Assembly (NCBI GenBank): GCA_025175895.1
Contig: CM046004.1
Coordinates: 16,665,011 to 16,729,010 of the forward strand
From: Wurfbainia villosa
Lineage: Eukaryota > Streptophyta > Magnoliopsida > Zingiberales > Zingiberaceae
Direction of reading: 5' to 3'
DNA: 64,000 nucleotides
Below are positions 10,800 to 22,326 of the stretch, piece by piece (positions within the stretch are counted from its first letter, which is position 1; each line of letters starts with the position of its first letter). Made by a program: the position numbers and the translations under genes. A model generated the notes under the pieces. It was not told the origin of the DNA. It saw only the letters and a list, made by a program, of their open reading frames with translations, and ran no database searches.

Positions 10800-12242
10800 T
10801 GTTGGAACGTTGGTGGCCGGCTAGAGGGGGGGTGAATAGCCCTCAATCGTCGTACGGTGGAATACGATCGTTCTTACATGTCGCTTGTCTACAATTATCG
10901 TTAATATACGCAGCGGAAATAATAGAAATAATAACAACAATAAAATCACATGCGATACATAAGATATACGTTGTTCGGAACCAAATGGTTCCTACTCCAT
11001 GGGGTGAGCTCAATGAGCTCATGTTATGCGCATGACACTAACAACACTTCTTCTCGGCAACACGTCGGAGGTGGAGAAACCTCTCACAAGCAATTATACT
11101 AAGTAATATAAAATACAAGCAATATAAAGACAAATACGAAATACATGTAAAGAACACTTTACAAACGCTTGCTTTAAAACTTTTGCTTGTTGCTTGCTTT
11201 AGATGGCTCTTGAAGGTCTGGAATACATCAGCAATTCCCCTCCAAAAGCTTCATAAAAGTCTTGGCGAAATCATCCATCTTGAGCTCCATTTATAACCTG
11301 TATCAAGCTGATTTCGTGCCCATCAATCGACTGATCGTGACCACTAATCAACTGGTCCTGTAGCCGTTGTCTCACAATGACTTGATCCACGTTGGCAAAA
11401 CTCCAACGGATCCATCATCAGTCGACTGATGATATCCATTAGTCGACTGGTAACACCATTAGTCGAGTGCGCGATACGACCACTCGACTGGAAACCATTC
11501 TGTGCCCAAAATCGCCCCGATCAGTCGACTGATGGCATTGACAGTTGACTGCCCTCCCTCGGTAGTCGACTGTTAGGCCAGAACTTGGTCAGTTGAACAT
11601 CAGTCAAACTCTAGTCGACTTGGAGTAGTCGACTGACACCTATGCCAGTCGACTGATATCGAGTAAAACCTCAAACACCAAGTTGTTTGAGCATCCGACC
11701 ATCGGGTAAACCCTCAAACACTAAGTTTGAGCATCCGACACTTAGTCTTAGCCACTTAGCCAAGTCCACCTCATCCCTCATGGAGTTCCCCATCGAAGCT
11801 CTCTTCTCACAGCTTACGTCCCTCGGATGCGCCAAGCGCACGACTTCGCAACGCCATCCTTCGCGTCTCTTACCCTTGAAGTATGCTTCCCTTGGGCCTC
11901 ACTCCATTCGCTCCCCATCTGGTGGTCTCTCAGATGCACCAAGCGCATTGCTTCGCAATGCCATCCTTCACCGACTCAAGGACCCCGAGCCTAGTGAACT
12001 TGCCAAGTCCTCAAGACTTCCCAAATGCACCAAGCGCATGACTTCACAATGCATTTCTCACCAAGCACCAAGCGCACAACTTCGCAATGCTTTGGACTTT
12101 TCCACACCAAGCCCCATGCTTGGATTTTCCATGCCAACTCCATGTTGGACTTTCCTATGACAATCCCATGTCATAAGTTTTGTCTATCATCAAAATACTG
12201 CTCGAGTCAAACTTGAGTCAACCCGGGCTGATTGCACCAACA
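10800..12242 (-). repeat. R3 5' LTR
   Basis: 1443 bp. On the minus strand it starts TGTTGGTGCAATCAG at 12242 and ends CCAACA at 10800. Palindromes run from about 11660 to 11318 and a TATA box (TATAAAT) sits at 11295-11289, about 23-27 nt beyond the last palindrome in the direction of transcription. Confidence 0.93.
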
Positions 12243-12282
12243 ATTATTTGGGGGAGATTATTGGAGCAATCAACCTCAGAAG

Positions 12283-12716
12283 TCCAAGTTTGAATACTTG
12301 GCAAGGAAAGTCTAAATATGGATATTTTGCAAGGGAAGTCCAAAGGTAAAGTCTTGGTAGCATAAGTCAAAGTGTGTAGTCTTGGCAATATAAAGTCTAA
12401 GTGAACTTTGGCAATTGGAAAGTCCAATGTAGAGTTGGCAAGGAAAGTCCAAGAATGGTCTTGGCAAGGGAAAGTCCAAGCATGGCCTTGGCATGGAAAG
12501 TCCAAACATGATTTTAATAATGGGAAAGTTCAAGGATGTAGTTTTGGCAGCGCAAAGTCCAAGCATATAATCTTGGCGGCGTAAGTCAAAATGGATCTTG
12601 ACAAGAAAGTCCAAGCATTGTGGCTTGGCAGTGAGAAAGTCCAAGGGTGAGGTTTTGGCAGCGTAAAGTCCAAGCATGTGGTCTTGATAGCATAATTCCA
12701 AATGAACCTTGGCAAA
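12283..12716 (+). repeat. R2 5' LTR hairpin array
   Basis: About 14 degenerate units of 27-33 bp with GTCCAAG...CTTGGCA arms, homologous to the array in S1 and to 52902-53335 in the R2 3' LTR. The reverse strand reads as repetitive Leu-Asp-Phe peptides, which I take as a by-product of the repeat. Confidence 0.88.
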
Positions 12717-12823
12717 GGATCCTATTAGCATGACATAGCTGATGGAAGCACTTGAAGGCTAACACGAAGGATGAAAAATCACGGACTCGAGGGATCCAAG
12801 AGGTGTGAGACTAATGACTTAGG

Positions 12824-13868
12824 TGTTGGTGCAGAGGCACTAGATAATCGAACTTAAGTTTTGATTATGACAAAGATCCAAAGTTAAGGTCATATTGTTA
12901 TCTCATGAGCTAAATTAAGTGTACAAGAAATAGTTAAGCTAAGCTGAAGGTCAGCGACACCCGAAGAATCCCGAGTCAGAAAATCGTGGTGGTCGGGTGA
13001 CACCGAGGGAACTTCGTGGGAGTCGAAGAACCTAGGTGGAAGACTGAAAGCAAAGTGATAGGTCATAAAGGACCAGAGGTAAGAACGAGTACGAAGAGAG
13101 ATGGTAAGGTCATGTCCTCTGTACGAGGACAATCATAGGTGGCGATCCGATTAAGACTTCTAGTGGAAGATCTAGGTCGAGATCGGACGGTAAGGAACCG
13201 TCATATTTACTATTTTCCATGCTAACCTCTTACTGCAGGGAAGTGGCCAGGATGAAAGTCGACTGTTGGTTGTTGGGTAGTCGACTGATGCACATCAGTC
13301 GACTTATGGAAGGCATCAGTCGACTGATGGCGATGAATTAGCCTTTTATGCTAGGTCAAAATGGATAATGTTTGACACGGCTAAAAGGAGGATTTCTATC
13401 AGGACTTATTCTAATGCAAAAGTCTATAAAAGGAGGGGAGGACTCCAACCCAAAAATCAATCATCTTGCTCTCAAAGTGCTCCCGCAAAGCCAAAGCTCC
13501 AACGCCGTAATGCCGACGCAACGCCAAGTTCAGAATCTATTCATCGGCAGCAAGTATTATTTTTATTTACTGTATTCAATCGTGGTTTTAATCATAATAA
13601 GGTGAGGTAGTCTTGTTGCCTCATCCTCGTACTTTCGGTTTTGTGATCGTTGTCTCCTATCTCCAATGAGGAGGAGACTTTATAGTGGATTGTCATTTCG
13701 TACGCGGTTAAGGATCGCAGGGCCTTGGATTAGCAGCTAGTGGGCTATGAACCAAGTAAAAATAAATTGTGTTATTTATTTTTCCGTTGTGCTTGCTCTT
13801 ATCAAACAAATGAAAGAAAGTTTTACGCTCGCTATTCACCCCCTCTAGTGACGCTTCTCGATCCAACA
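12824..13868 (+). mobile_element. S2: solo LTR, different copia-type family
   Basis: 1045-bp LTR, TGTTGGTGCAGAGGCAC...CGATCCAACA, with perfect TSD ttagg (12819-12823 and 13869-13873), inserted in the R2 5' LTR. TATA box TATAAAAG at 13425-13432; four GTCGAC palindromes at 13258-13330, the last being CATCAGTCGACTGATG. CTATTCACCCCCTCTAG precedes the end. No internal sequence remains. Confidence 0.93.
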
Positions 13869-13939
13869 TTAGGTCTAGGCTAAGGGGAAGTATTAAGTAT
13901 GAGGGAATCATAATTGGATTAAATCTTATGGTTAAGATT

Positions 13940-14366
13940 TATCAGTCGACTGGGACTTTGAGTCAGTCGACTGATCGAGTGTTCAACACTTGAGAGCTTA
14001 GTCAACTCAGAGCAGTCGATTGGGATTATAACTAGTCAACTGGTCGTGTAGTCGATTAAGGCTCAACTGCTCGACTGTGGCTATGACAGTCAATTGCTAG
14101 GGTTTAGCAGTCAACTGGTCTTGAATAGTTGACTGCCATCGATGGACAGTTGATTGGTCTTAAGTGACCAAGGAATAGATTGCTGCGTAGTTGACTACTA
14201 GCTTGGCAGTTGACTGTTGGTAAGAGAAATCAACTGCTAGGGTATTTGTTGGAATAATCCAATGTGGATTAAGTTCGTTGTGAGACAATGACACTATGGG
14301 TAGTCAACTAGTGCCTTTTGGTAGTCAACTGTTAGACATGAAATTAGCCCAATGTAGGTTATAAAA
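13940..14366 (+). promoter_or_regulatory. R2 palindrome cluster and TATA box
   Basis: A dense run of CAGTCGACTG palindromes and C-to-T/G-to-A variants spans 13940-14333. The last ends about 26 nt before TATAAAA (14360-14366). The order of elements is the same as in S1. Confidence 0.7.
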
Positions 14367-14853
14367 GGAGCAGCTTAGGGAGAATTTTGCAAGTAATTTT
14401 TGGGTCGATTTTGAAGGGGAAGTGTTGTTGCATTCCAGACCTTCAAGATCAATTTAAAGCAATCAACAAGCAAACAATCTAAAGTCCCTCTTGTAAAGTT
14501 TTCTTTACTTATTGTTATATTTGCTTCTTGTACTTGATTGTAGTTTATTGTTTATTGTTCTAAACACCTTGTAAGAGGCTTCTCCACCTCCGGTGTCATA
14601 CCAAGAAGGAGAAGTTTGATAATGGTTGTGTGCATAACTAGAGCTCAAATAGAGCTCGCCTAATAGAATAGGAACCTTAGTTCCAAACCACATTAAATCC
14701 CTTGTGTTTGTGTGCTTATGTGTTTTTGTCTCTATTGTGCATTTTATTTCTATATTCTGCTTCACACTGACTTATTGTAGATAAGCACGCGATCCATTGA
14801 AAGTGAAAAATGCTATTCACCCCCCTCTAGCACGACGTCCGATCCCTAACAAG

Positions 14854-14865
14854 TGGTATTAGAGT
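14854..14865 (+). other. R2 primer binding site (mutated)
   Basis: TGGTATTAGAGT matches TGGTATCAGAGC except for two C-to-T changes. It lies 2 nt after the LTR end at 14851. A second partial copy (GTGGTATCAG) occurs at about 14912. Confidence 0.85.
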
Positions 14866-14867
14866 CT

Positions 14868-15095
14868 GGTGCGCTCAGAAGAACAAATCACCCTGATTAC
14901 CAACTTAACAAGTGGTATCAGTGGGGCGCTCTTCACCAGATTAACAATCGAGGGAGAAAAATGCTAGAGGAAGCTGGAGCTACCTAATGATGGATTGGGC
15001 TACGACATCACCGTTCTACCTGTCATCGACGACAAAGAATTCTATCACGCCCTGAGAGTATGCCGAGCCGAAAAGAAAACGGACGACACCTCCCC
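14868..15095 (+). pseudogene. R2 gag, N-terminal fragment
   Basis: Leader and first gag codons, broken by stops. The last readable stretch is K-R-T-T-P-P-L (about 15073-15095), the segment that precedes the F-T-Y-W-K-G-R-M block in this Gag family. That block appears at 27168, on the far side of the S3/R4 insertion; roughly 4-6 codons between them are lost. Confidence 0.65.
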
Positions 15096-15097
15096 TG

Positions 15098-16409
15098 TGT
15101 TAGGAACGTTACACCCGTGCTTGCTACATGCACCACATGATCAAAACACAAGGATATAATGTGATTCGGAACTGAATTGTTCCAACTCCACGGATTGGGC
15201 TCTAAAAGCCCTAGCAATGCAAACACACACCACTAATCACAAATACTCCTTCTCGGAACAATTCGGAGGTGGAGAAATCTCGTACAAATGATTACAATAG
15301 TAATACGAAATACAATAAGCAAATACAACAAAAGAAATACAAAGAAAACTTTACAATCGATCTTTTGAAAGTTTGCTTGTTTAGTTGGTTGAGTTGCACT
15401 TGGAGACCTTGAATTACACCAGAAATTTGCCCCAAAACTACTCAAAGAACAAGTGCCCAATCCCTCCTCCACGAGCTCCATTTAAAGTTGCTCATTGGGC
15501 TGGATTTTGCCTATCAATCGACTGATCGGGACTATCGATCAGTCTGGCCCTATGGATAAGAACGGATATTCCATCGGTCGATCGATCATATCCATCACCG
15601 ATCGATGGATCAATAAGTCGAGTGGTCGGCCGATCACTCTGAGAGAACCTTCGTGCTCGAGATCCGAGCATCACGATCGATCACCAAATCAATCGATCGC
15701 TCAGTAGCAATGATCGCGAGAACACTTCCCACAGTCAAACCCTAGTTGACTCCCACCAATCGACTGACCCATGGTCTCAGTCGACTGATACACCTTAAAC
15801 ATGAGGTTTTAACTCAAGTATGGTGCCCCCATACTTGCTAGACCACCCATAGCCTAGACCTAAGCCTTCTAGCCACCTTTGTCAGCCTCGCGCCTATCAG
15901 ATCCCTCCAAGTCATCCATGACTTGTTCATCCATTGGCTATTGTCATACTAAAAGTGTCTACATTGCCAAGGTACATTGGACTTTCGCTGTCAAGACCAC
16001 GCTTGGACTTTACGCCACTAACTATTGAACTTATGCTGCCAAGACTCCCGCTTGAACTTTATGTCGCCAATATTCCCCTTGGACTTTCCAAATGCCAAGA
16101 CTGAAGCTTGGACTTTTCTTTGCCAACCCATGTTGGACTTCCCATGCCAAGACCCATGCTTAGACTTTCCTTTGCCAACCAATATTGGACTTTCCCTTGC
16201 CAAGACCCATGCTTGGACTTTACATGCCAAGTACTTAAGACTTGGACTTTCCCAATGTCAAGTGTCTCACTTGGACTTTCCATGCCAAGTACCCATGACT
16301 TGGACTTTACCATGACAATCACATTATCATACATTTTGTCGAACATCAAAACATTTCTCTAGTCAAACTCGAGTCTGGTCAATCGTGATCTAGGCCGATT
16401 GCACCAACA
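15098..16409 (-). repeat. R4 3' LTR
   Basis: 1312 bp, about 130 bp shorter than its partner mainly because of a deletion close to the 15098 end, where the C-rich terminal motif and adjacent bases are missing. Palindromes at 15510-15790 are largely scrambled into GATCGATC-like text. A CCAAG...CTTGG array (minus strand) lies at 15955-16330. Confidence 0.9.
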
Positions 16410-16424
16410 ATCTCCCCCTTTTTG
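16410..16424 (-). other. R4 polypurine tract
   Basis: The minus strand reads AAAAAGGGGGAGAT next to the LTR; a second near-copy lies about 110 nt away, at 16521-16535. Confidence 0.9.
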
Positions 16425-18078
16425 ATGTTTGACAAAATCACATACCTTTGAGTTAGAGCACTAACTCAAATATCCTTACCAATTATCCCAAATTGGTAAT
16501 CCCATAACTTTTCCCATAAATTCTCCCCCTTTTTAACTAACATCAAAAAGGTTCTCTCCAAGGAGGTCAATGTCTCATATCCCAATGAGATCTTACAATC
16601 TCCCCCTTGGTCCAAAAATATCTAGGATGTCTACAATCTTCCTAGTGATAAATCTCATATCACTCAAGAGAGGCAATCCTACAAACTCTCCTAATTTCCA
16701 AATTAGGTATCTCAAATCCTTTTTTTTTCTCTCATGAAGAAAAATAGCATCCATCATTCCATGATGGATACCTCTCCCTAAAGGCTTGCTCCCCCTTGAC
16801 CATTGCACCAACAATGTCCTTGGGAAGTCCCTAAGCCAATAGGAACTCTAAACCATCAAAAATAAGGTCTATAGTTCAACATTGAACTTTCCCATACCTT
16901 AAATTTGATACATCATCCAAACAACTCTCCTAATCCATATCCAATGGATTTTCACCATTTATAATGTTTTCCAAAGTATATCCTAGGGTTAGGAGTGGTT
17001 AGGTAACCCTAACATAGCTGAAATTTGGCTAAACATATCTTGTTTTCCCAAAATCAACCTATCAGTCGACTCTTTCAAAGAACAATCGACTGAAATCATC
17101 ATCAGTCGACTGATAATCTATAACAGTCAACTGATCCCTGATTTACAGAAATCAAGTTTTCAAAAATAAAGTTTGAAAATGCATAAGTAAATATACGTAT
17201 TTTGAAAAATTTTGAAATTTCATACGCACATTACTTACATGGAATATAATGGGTGAAAAATAGTTTGAAAATAAAATACCCATTAAAATAGGAGATTGAT
17301 ACAAAGTTTAAAAACCATTAAAACTTTAATGTTTTTGATCTAATTTGTATCAACTTCTTAAATGGTGATTGCTATCAAAAGATAGACTTCACCAAGGTTT
17401 TCTAAAAGGATTTTAAAATGATTTTGAAAACCTATTTTGAACCATGGATTATTGGCTAGATGTACATGACTTGTACATTAGCTTTTCTCATGATTCATAT
17501 TGATGATTGAGATAAGTTTAAGTTCATCTAGATGCACTATCTATGCACCTTGAACTTAACTTATTTTTCTAACATCTCACATGTATCTAAGATGTATTGA
17601 GCACACACAAGTCAATGTAACTGTGAGATGTGGAATTAGGGTTATTATGGCATCATTCATTTTCTAGGCAACTCTATTTGACTCTCTTATAAATGGAACT
17701 TCAAATCATGTCATAGTCCTTAACTCAATTTTAATTAATGCATGAATGATCATAGCATAAATGATAATCATAAATAAGCATGACCAATGATCATGATGTC
17801 ATGGCATATGAATAGGCTCTAAAAATAAACATGACATAGAAAATAATCCTAAACAATATCATGACATGTCATACAATAAGATAAAATGTGATGTCATGAC
17901 ATGGAAAAATAGAATATATAAACACATTAACACCCACACAATCAGACAAAGACACATGATTTTTCATAAACAAAGGATTTCATTCAACAAGAAATTTTGT
18001 TCTACAATCAAAATATATGTTCAAGAACAACTCTCGACATCACTACGAAACAAGAAAAACAAGATCCCTAATCCTCGC
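16425..18078 (-). other. R4 spacer (LTR-proximal)
   Basis: AT-rich, no credible ORF. Colinear with the R3 spacer up to about 17890 (GATGTCATGACATGG), after which the extra block begins. Palindrome variants lie at 17060-17135. Confidence 0.8.
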
Positions 18079-19326
18079 CTAGTTATCGTCCATGGAGCCA
18101 TCTCTTGGAGGTGGTGGAGGTTGTTGACCCAACGTCCAGGTCCGCATCATCTCATACATATCAATCTGGCGTTGCTCCATCGGCTGAGCTGCTAACCCAT
18201 GGAGGACTGCTCCGATCTGATCTCCGCCAGTCGTGAGTCAACAGTCTGCTGGTAGTCCTCAAAGCTGACCTCTAGATGTGCAACACGCTCTGAGAGACCT
18301 GCTATTGGTGCATCTACCGTCTAAGGGTCATCGTCCTCAGCAGCGGGCCTCTGATGCTGTGCCGTAGGCTCTATGGGCGACTCCTCTTGCCCCACGGGCT
18401 GAGGCCGAGGCACCAACTCCATCTATACAATGCCAGTCTGCATCCCAGCCAGTGTGAAGTTTCGCACATGATGCAATCATATACCTCTGATAGCGCCCTC
18501 AATGATCCCCTAGATATGTTAATGCCAATGAATTCTAACCATGCAGTGATAATGTGTCCAAAGGGCATATGAACTTTTCCTTATACAGGGGATATGAAAC
18601 AGACAATGCAATGAAAAATATTCAATGCAATGTTCACATCCAATCAATGACGCATGGAATACATAAGAAAGAGATGGGGAGGCCGAATCTTGGCCTGACC
18701 CCAAGTCACGATCGGAAGGAAGCACCCAACAATGACTTTGTAAAGAACATTGTCAGGTGCAGATAATTCATTGATAGGAAATAAGTTTTGAGTTGGTGGA
18801 CGAGGATGACGGAAGAAATGCTCATGCATGGAGTCTAAAGAGATATGGTCAAATGGAGCCGGAAAAGGTGCATCAAGAGTAGGATAAAAGATGAAAGTGT
18901 CATCCGATGCCCTACGCTCCAGGAACTCCTGCAAGATCGCAGGAGTAAACTCCAGGTCGCGTTTTGGAATGCGAGTGGTGTAGGTAGGGCTATCATCGAC
19001 TTTCCTCAAATTTTGGTAAAATTCTTTGAGTAGGTCATCGTTAATGGCATGGTTGCAAAGGGAGATCTTCATTAACTGGTAATGCAATAAGATCTGTATG
19101 ACGTCTTCGCAATAGAATCTAAAAAACCGCTCATCTATGTACCTAATCGGCATCGGTTGGTACGAACGCGATATACCCTCATTTGGCTCATTTCTGCGTT
19201 GTCTTCTATATGATTATGATGAATGCAATGCAATGCAATGTGATGACACAAATAACACGATTAGATCAAAATGTGGTATATATAAAAGGATGGATTTTAG
19301 GGTTTAGAGGTATACTTTGGTGCCAT
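18079..19326 (-). pseudogene. Extra gene in R4: plant-transposon-associated (Athila ORF1-like) protein, recently broken
   Basis: A gene on the element's own strand in the place of pol. The ATG at 19326 lies in CAACAATGGC, the plant start consensus. Exon 1 (19326-19316) encodes M-A-P-K; a 110-nt GT-AG intron (19315-19206) follows; exon 2 continues in exact frame with R-Q-R-R-N-E-P-N-E-G and M-P-I-R-Y-I-D-E-R-F at 19153. About 170 residues are open (19153-18644), then two stops interrupt one continuous frame (M-P-F-G-H-I-I-T-A-W-L-E-F resumes at 18568), and frameshifts near 18420 and 18200 lead to a predicted coiled-coil (A-P-I-A-G-L-S-E-R-V-A-H-L-E) and a stop at 18079. Total about 380 codons. 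The pattern (FYxNL..., N-L-F-P-I-N, P-H-L-F-L-M-Y, P-F-G-H-I-I-T) resembles the domain of plant mobile-element proteins (putative plant transposon protein/Athila ORF1); I assign it with moderate confidence. Function unknown. Confidence 0.6.
19206..19315 (-). other. Probable spliceosomal intron of the R4 extra gene
   Basis: On the minus strand it starts GTATACC and ends CATATAG, is 110 nt long and U-rich, and has a CTAAT branch-point-like word. Removing it joins the consensus ATG to the long ORF in frame; without splicing the ATG frame stops after eight codons. Splicing is inferred, not shown. Confidence 0.55.
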
Positions 19327-19626
19327 TGTTGAGTTGAGGGTTGTAAGGGATGACTGAGTAGTCTACTTGTTGGAGAGGATGCCGAAGGAATGTCGGAAAT
19401 AAATTCTCGTAGAAACTCTAATGCCGGAGGAGGAAATAAAGGCTATGAGACACTATTTTCGTGATAGAAAGACCAAAAAAACACAAAAGACAGGGATAGG
19501 TTCCAAACCTAAGGCTTTTGGTCGCCGGCGTGGACGCGAGGAGGTTGGTCGGAGGGTTTTGGAATGATCAGAGAAGAAATTGCACGAGAGGAGAGCATGA
19601 AGAAGCCGAACCCTAGTGGTTTGGCA

Positions 19627-19960
19627 TTATAAAATTGCAAATCTAGTCGACTGATGTGACACATCAATCGACTGCTAGCGGTTCAATGACCGATTCACGT
19701 GAGTCGATCGCCTCGCTCAAGACTCAATCGAATGTTCTGCGAGAGCTACGCCTCTATCGATCGATATTGGTCGTTAGTCAACTGATGTGGCCAACACTCG
19801 ATTGCTAGACGAGCCACTCAACTGTTGGCTCTTCTACACCGATGAAAAGTAACAACAGTCGATTGATGTTGACATACAGTCGACTGATGGACAATCAGTT
19901 GAGTCCTAGAAGCAACACTCGACTGCTGGGCTTGCGGTATTGTGCTACAGTGTTATCAGT
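19627..19960 (-). promoter_or_regulatory. Putative internal promoter of the R4 extra gene
   Basis: On the minus strand a cluster of CAGTCGACTG-type palindromes (19960 to 19643) is followed after 8 nt by a TATA-like TTTATAAT (19634-19627), then about 300 nt of leader to the ATG at 19326. The leader contains CACTAGGGTTCGG and pyrimidine-rich stretches, like a plant 5' UTR. The order (palindromes then TATA) repeats that of the LTRs. Confidence 0.5.
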
Positions 19961-20595
19961 CGACTGATATTTGATTTCTAGTTCTGAAATTAAGTGAATT
20001 TTGATTTCTTCACTTAATTTGTTTCATTTTAACATGGTTATGCATGTATATCGAGTATATTAGTGTTATGCCTATGTTTATGTATTTGTTAATGTATTTT
20101 GGTATTTGATTCCATTTTCACAAGCATTAACATCCAATAGTTTCAAATCCTAGCATCTCACCCTTTCTAAGTGTTGAAATACACACTCAAGGTGAATGAT
20201 ATATTTTGTGAGATGCAAGACACCATAAACATTCCTTCCATGCAAACATATGGTAAAACACATGAAACATGGTAAGTATGTGATATCAAGATGTATAGTA
20301 CTTGAGTATTAATCTTAAATGTAATTTCTAAGCATTAAGCCATTTTTTTTTATACACTAATTCCCAAAGTGTGCCAAAATCCCAAATTGCACACCAATAC
20401 CTCTAAGTCTAAATGTGCCAAGTTTAATCAATTTTTCACAATTCTCAAAATTTATTGGCACATCCTAAAATCTTTTAGGATTAAAATTCAAGCTTATTTC
20501 TAAGGTATCACATAACCTTGAAAATGCTATAAAGTGTTAACTTTACCATGATTAAGTTAACTACCCATCAATTCAAATTAACACCCCCAACCCAC
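19961..20595 (-). other. R4 spacer (gag-proximal)
   Basis: Second, diverged copy of spacer sequence (CTGAAATTAAGTGAATTTTG, CATCTCACCC...GTGAGATG), partly repeating 17060-17640. No ORF. Confidence 0.65.
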
Positions 20596-22263
20596 TTAGC
20601 GTGATGGAATCACGCTCTTTGGAACCTAATACTTGTTTGAGCTCCTTGGGTTAACTAGGTATTCCTTAGGGATAACTTCCCTAGATACCTTCCTAATGAC
20701 CCTCTTAGGCTTAGGAGCCTTGGTTATTTGGGCCTTATCATGGTTAACCTTAGGGATTGCCTCCCTTGTAACCTTCTTAGTGGTCTTCCTAGGTTTCATA
20801 GAAACCTTGGCCACTAGACACTTGCCTTGGTTAACCTTAGGGATTGCCTACCTATTAACCTTGGTCTTCCTAGACCTAGTTTGAGTTCCATAATCAAATG
20901 GAATATTATGGTAAGTCTCCTTAGGCTTAGGTTTGTGACCCAAACCTTTCTTGCCTTTGGATGAGTCTTGTCTCCTAGGCCCTTGACTTTGACCATTTGA
21001 CCCCCTAAATTGATTTTGTATATTCCTAAGGGTCTTTTCTATTTTCTCAAGCCTTGATCTCAAGGCTTGATTTTCTAGCTCTAATCTTCCCAAAATAGAT
21101 TTTTCATATGTCTTTTGGGAATTGTTCTTCCTAGGCATGTGTCTAGTCTATTTAGGATTAAAACCTAGGTGGTCTTCAATTTTCCTAATAGATTCCCTAG
21201 GTAAGGTTTTTCTAGGGACATTAGTCTCAAATTTCTCCTTATTGTTAAAATGGACACTTTTTGCACCTAGACAATAAAATCTATTTTTACTAACATGATT
21301 TTCATGAGTAATAGTAAGATTGCTAACATTATTTCTAGCATGTTTTTTACCATAAAATTTAGAAGGTGCATTACTAAAATGTACCTTAGGGTTTGCCTTA
21401 GAGGCTCCCCCTACATGTGATGCTCCTTCCTTTCTCCTAGAGCATTGGCTCCTATAGTGTCCCGGTTGTCGGCATTTGAAGCACACCACGTGCTCCTTGC
21501 TCTTCTTGGTGGGGACACCGACATCCTTGACTTTTTCGTTGACTTTTGGTGCCAGAACAACTTTCTTTACTCTTTTTGGGCACTTACTCTTATAGTGCCC
21601 GGATTCCCTACACTCAAAACATATTATATGGATTTTACTATTAGTTGACATGCTCGAGTTACCTAGGTCCGCGTTGGAAGCTTCTTGAGCTTGTTCATCT
21701 TCTCGACCAGAAGTGGATGCTTCCTCTTGACCATGCTCCGGAGTGGAAATTCTTTCCTCCCCCTCAATCCTAGAGGTGGAGGCTTCTTCTACTTCTTCCA
21801 CCTCCTCTTCCACCGATTCGGAAGTTGACTTCTCTTCAACTTCTGACTCCTCACTTTCTTGTGAGGAAGAACTTTCTTCTTCTTCGGGCTCTCTCTCGAC
21901 TTGAGCCATGGATGGTTCTTCATGGAGCTTGGCCAATTCACTCCAAAATTCCTTTGCATCCTTGTATTCACCTAACTTGGACACAACATTGTTAGGTATT
22001 AATTCAACCAAAAATTTTATTACCTTTTGATTTCTCTTGAACTCTTAGAGTTGTTCCTCGGTCCATTTCTTCATCTTGAGGAATCCTCCTTTTGACCTTC
22101 TTGGAAAATCAAACCCATCCATCAAGGCGGACCAATCTTCGAAGTTCTTCATCATAATGAATTCTTCGATCCGTGCCCTCCATTGCCTAAACCCTTCTTG
22201 TCCATAGAAGGTGTATGGAATTGGGGTGTTGATGTCCCAACCTTGTTGTTCTTGAAAATCCAT
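20596..22263 (-). pseudogene. R4 gag: capsid-reduced, double zinc-knuckle Gag
   Basis: About 556 codons in one frame for most of its length. The ATG at 22263 (MDFQEQQGWD) is 50 nt after the PBS. After E-E-Q-L there is one stop (about 22046), then the frame is open for 287 codons (22011-21148): A-K-E-F-W-S-E-L-A-K-L-H-E, directly followed by an acidic Ser/Glu linker without the UBN2/capsid-like middle; knuckle 1 C-F-E-C-R-E-S-G-H-Y-K-S-K-C and knuckle 2 C-F-K-C-R-Q-P-G-H-Y-R-S-Q-C; a stop after GFNPK; a Leu/Glu coiled coil (L-E-L-E-N-Q-A-L-R-S-R-L-E-K); a Lys-rich tail ending K-E-Y-L-V-N-P-R-S-S-N-K-Y. The Trp expected next is TAG. Only about four disruptions, so young. Confidence 0.88.
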
Positions 22264-22312
22264 CTTCCCTCTAGCTTGCTCCCTCGGATGTGAAGCCGGT
22301 GAAGAGAGACCC

Positions 22313-22324
22313 GCTCTGAAACCA
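22313..22324 (-). other. R4 primer binding site
   Basis: The minus strand reads TGGTTTCAGAGC, one mismatch from the tRNA-iMet site, 2 nt from the LTR end at 22327. Confidence 0.9.
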
Positions 22325-22326
22325 AT

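Larger units (their letters stand above)
6126..12242 (-). mobile_element. R3: complete gag-only (TR-GAG-like) LTR retrotransposon
   Basis: Complete 6117-bp element in minus orientation with perfect TSD attat (6121-6125 and 12243-12247). Both LTRs are about 1.44 kb and have the inverted ends TGTTGG...CCAACA. Internal order from its own 5' end: PBS (10797-10786), gag (10741-9169), spacer, polypurine tract (7581-7567). The internal region is only 3.2 kb and has no protease, integrase, RT or RNase H motif in any frame, so movement would need enzymes supplied by another element. It inserted into the R2 5' LTR. Confidence 0.93.
5957..14851 (+). repeat. R2 5' LTR in three pieces
   Basis: LTR pieces are 5957-6125, 12248-12823 and 13874-14851, about 1723 bp in total, matching S1. 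It starts TGTTGGTGCAATACC and ends GATCCCTAACA. The first part closely matches the R2 3' LTR at 52721. The gaps are R3 (6126-12242) and solo LTR S2 (12824-13868), each with a perfect TSD. CTATTCACCCCCCTCTAG precedes the end. Confidence 0.9.
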
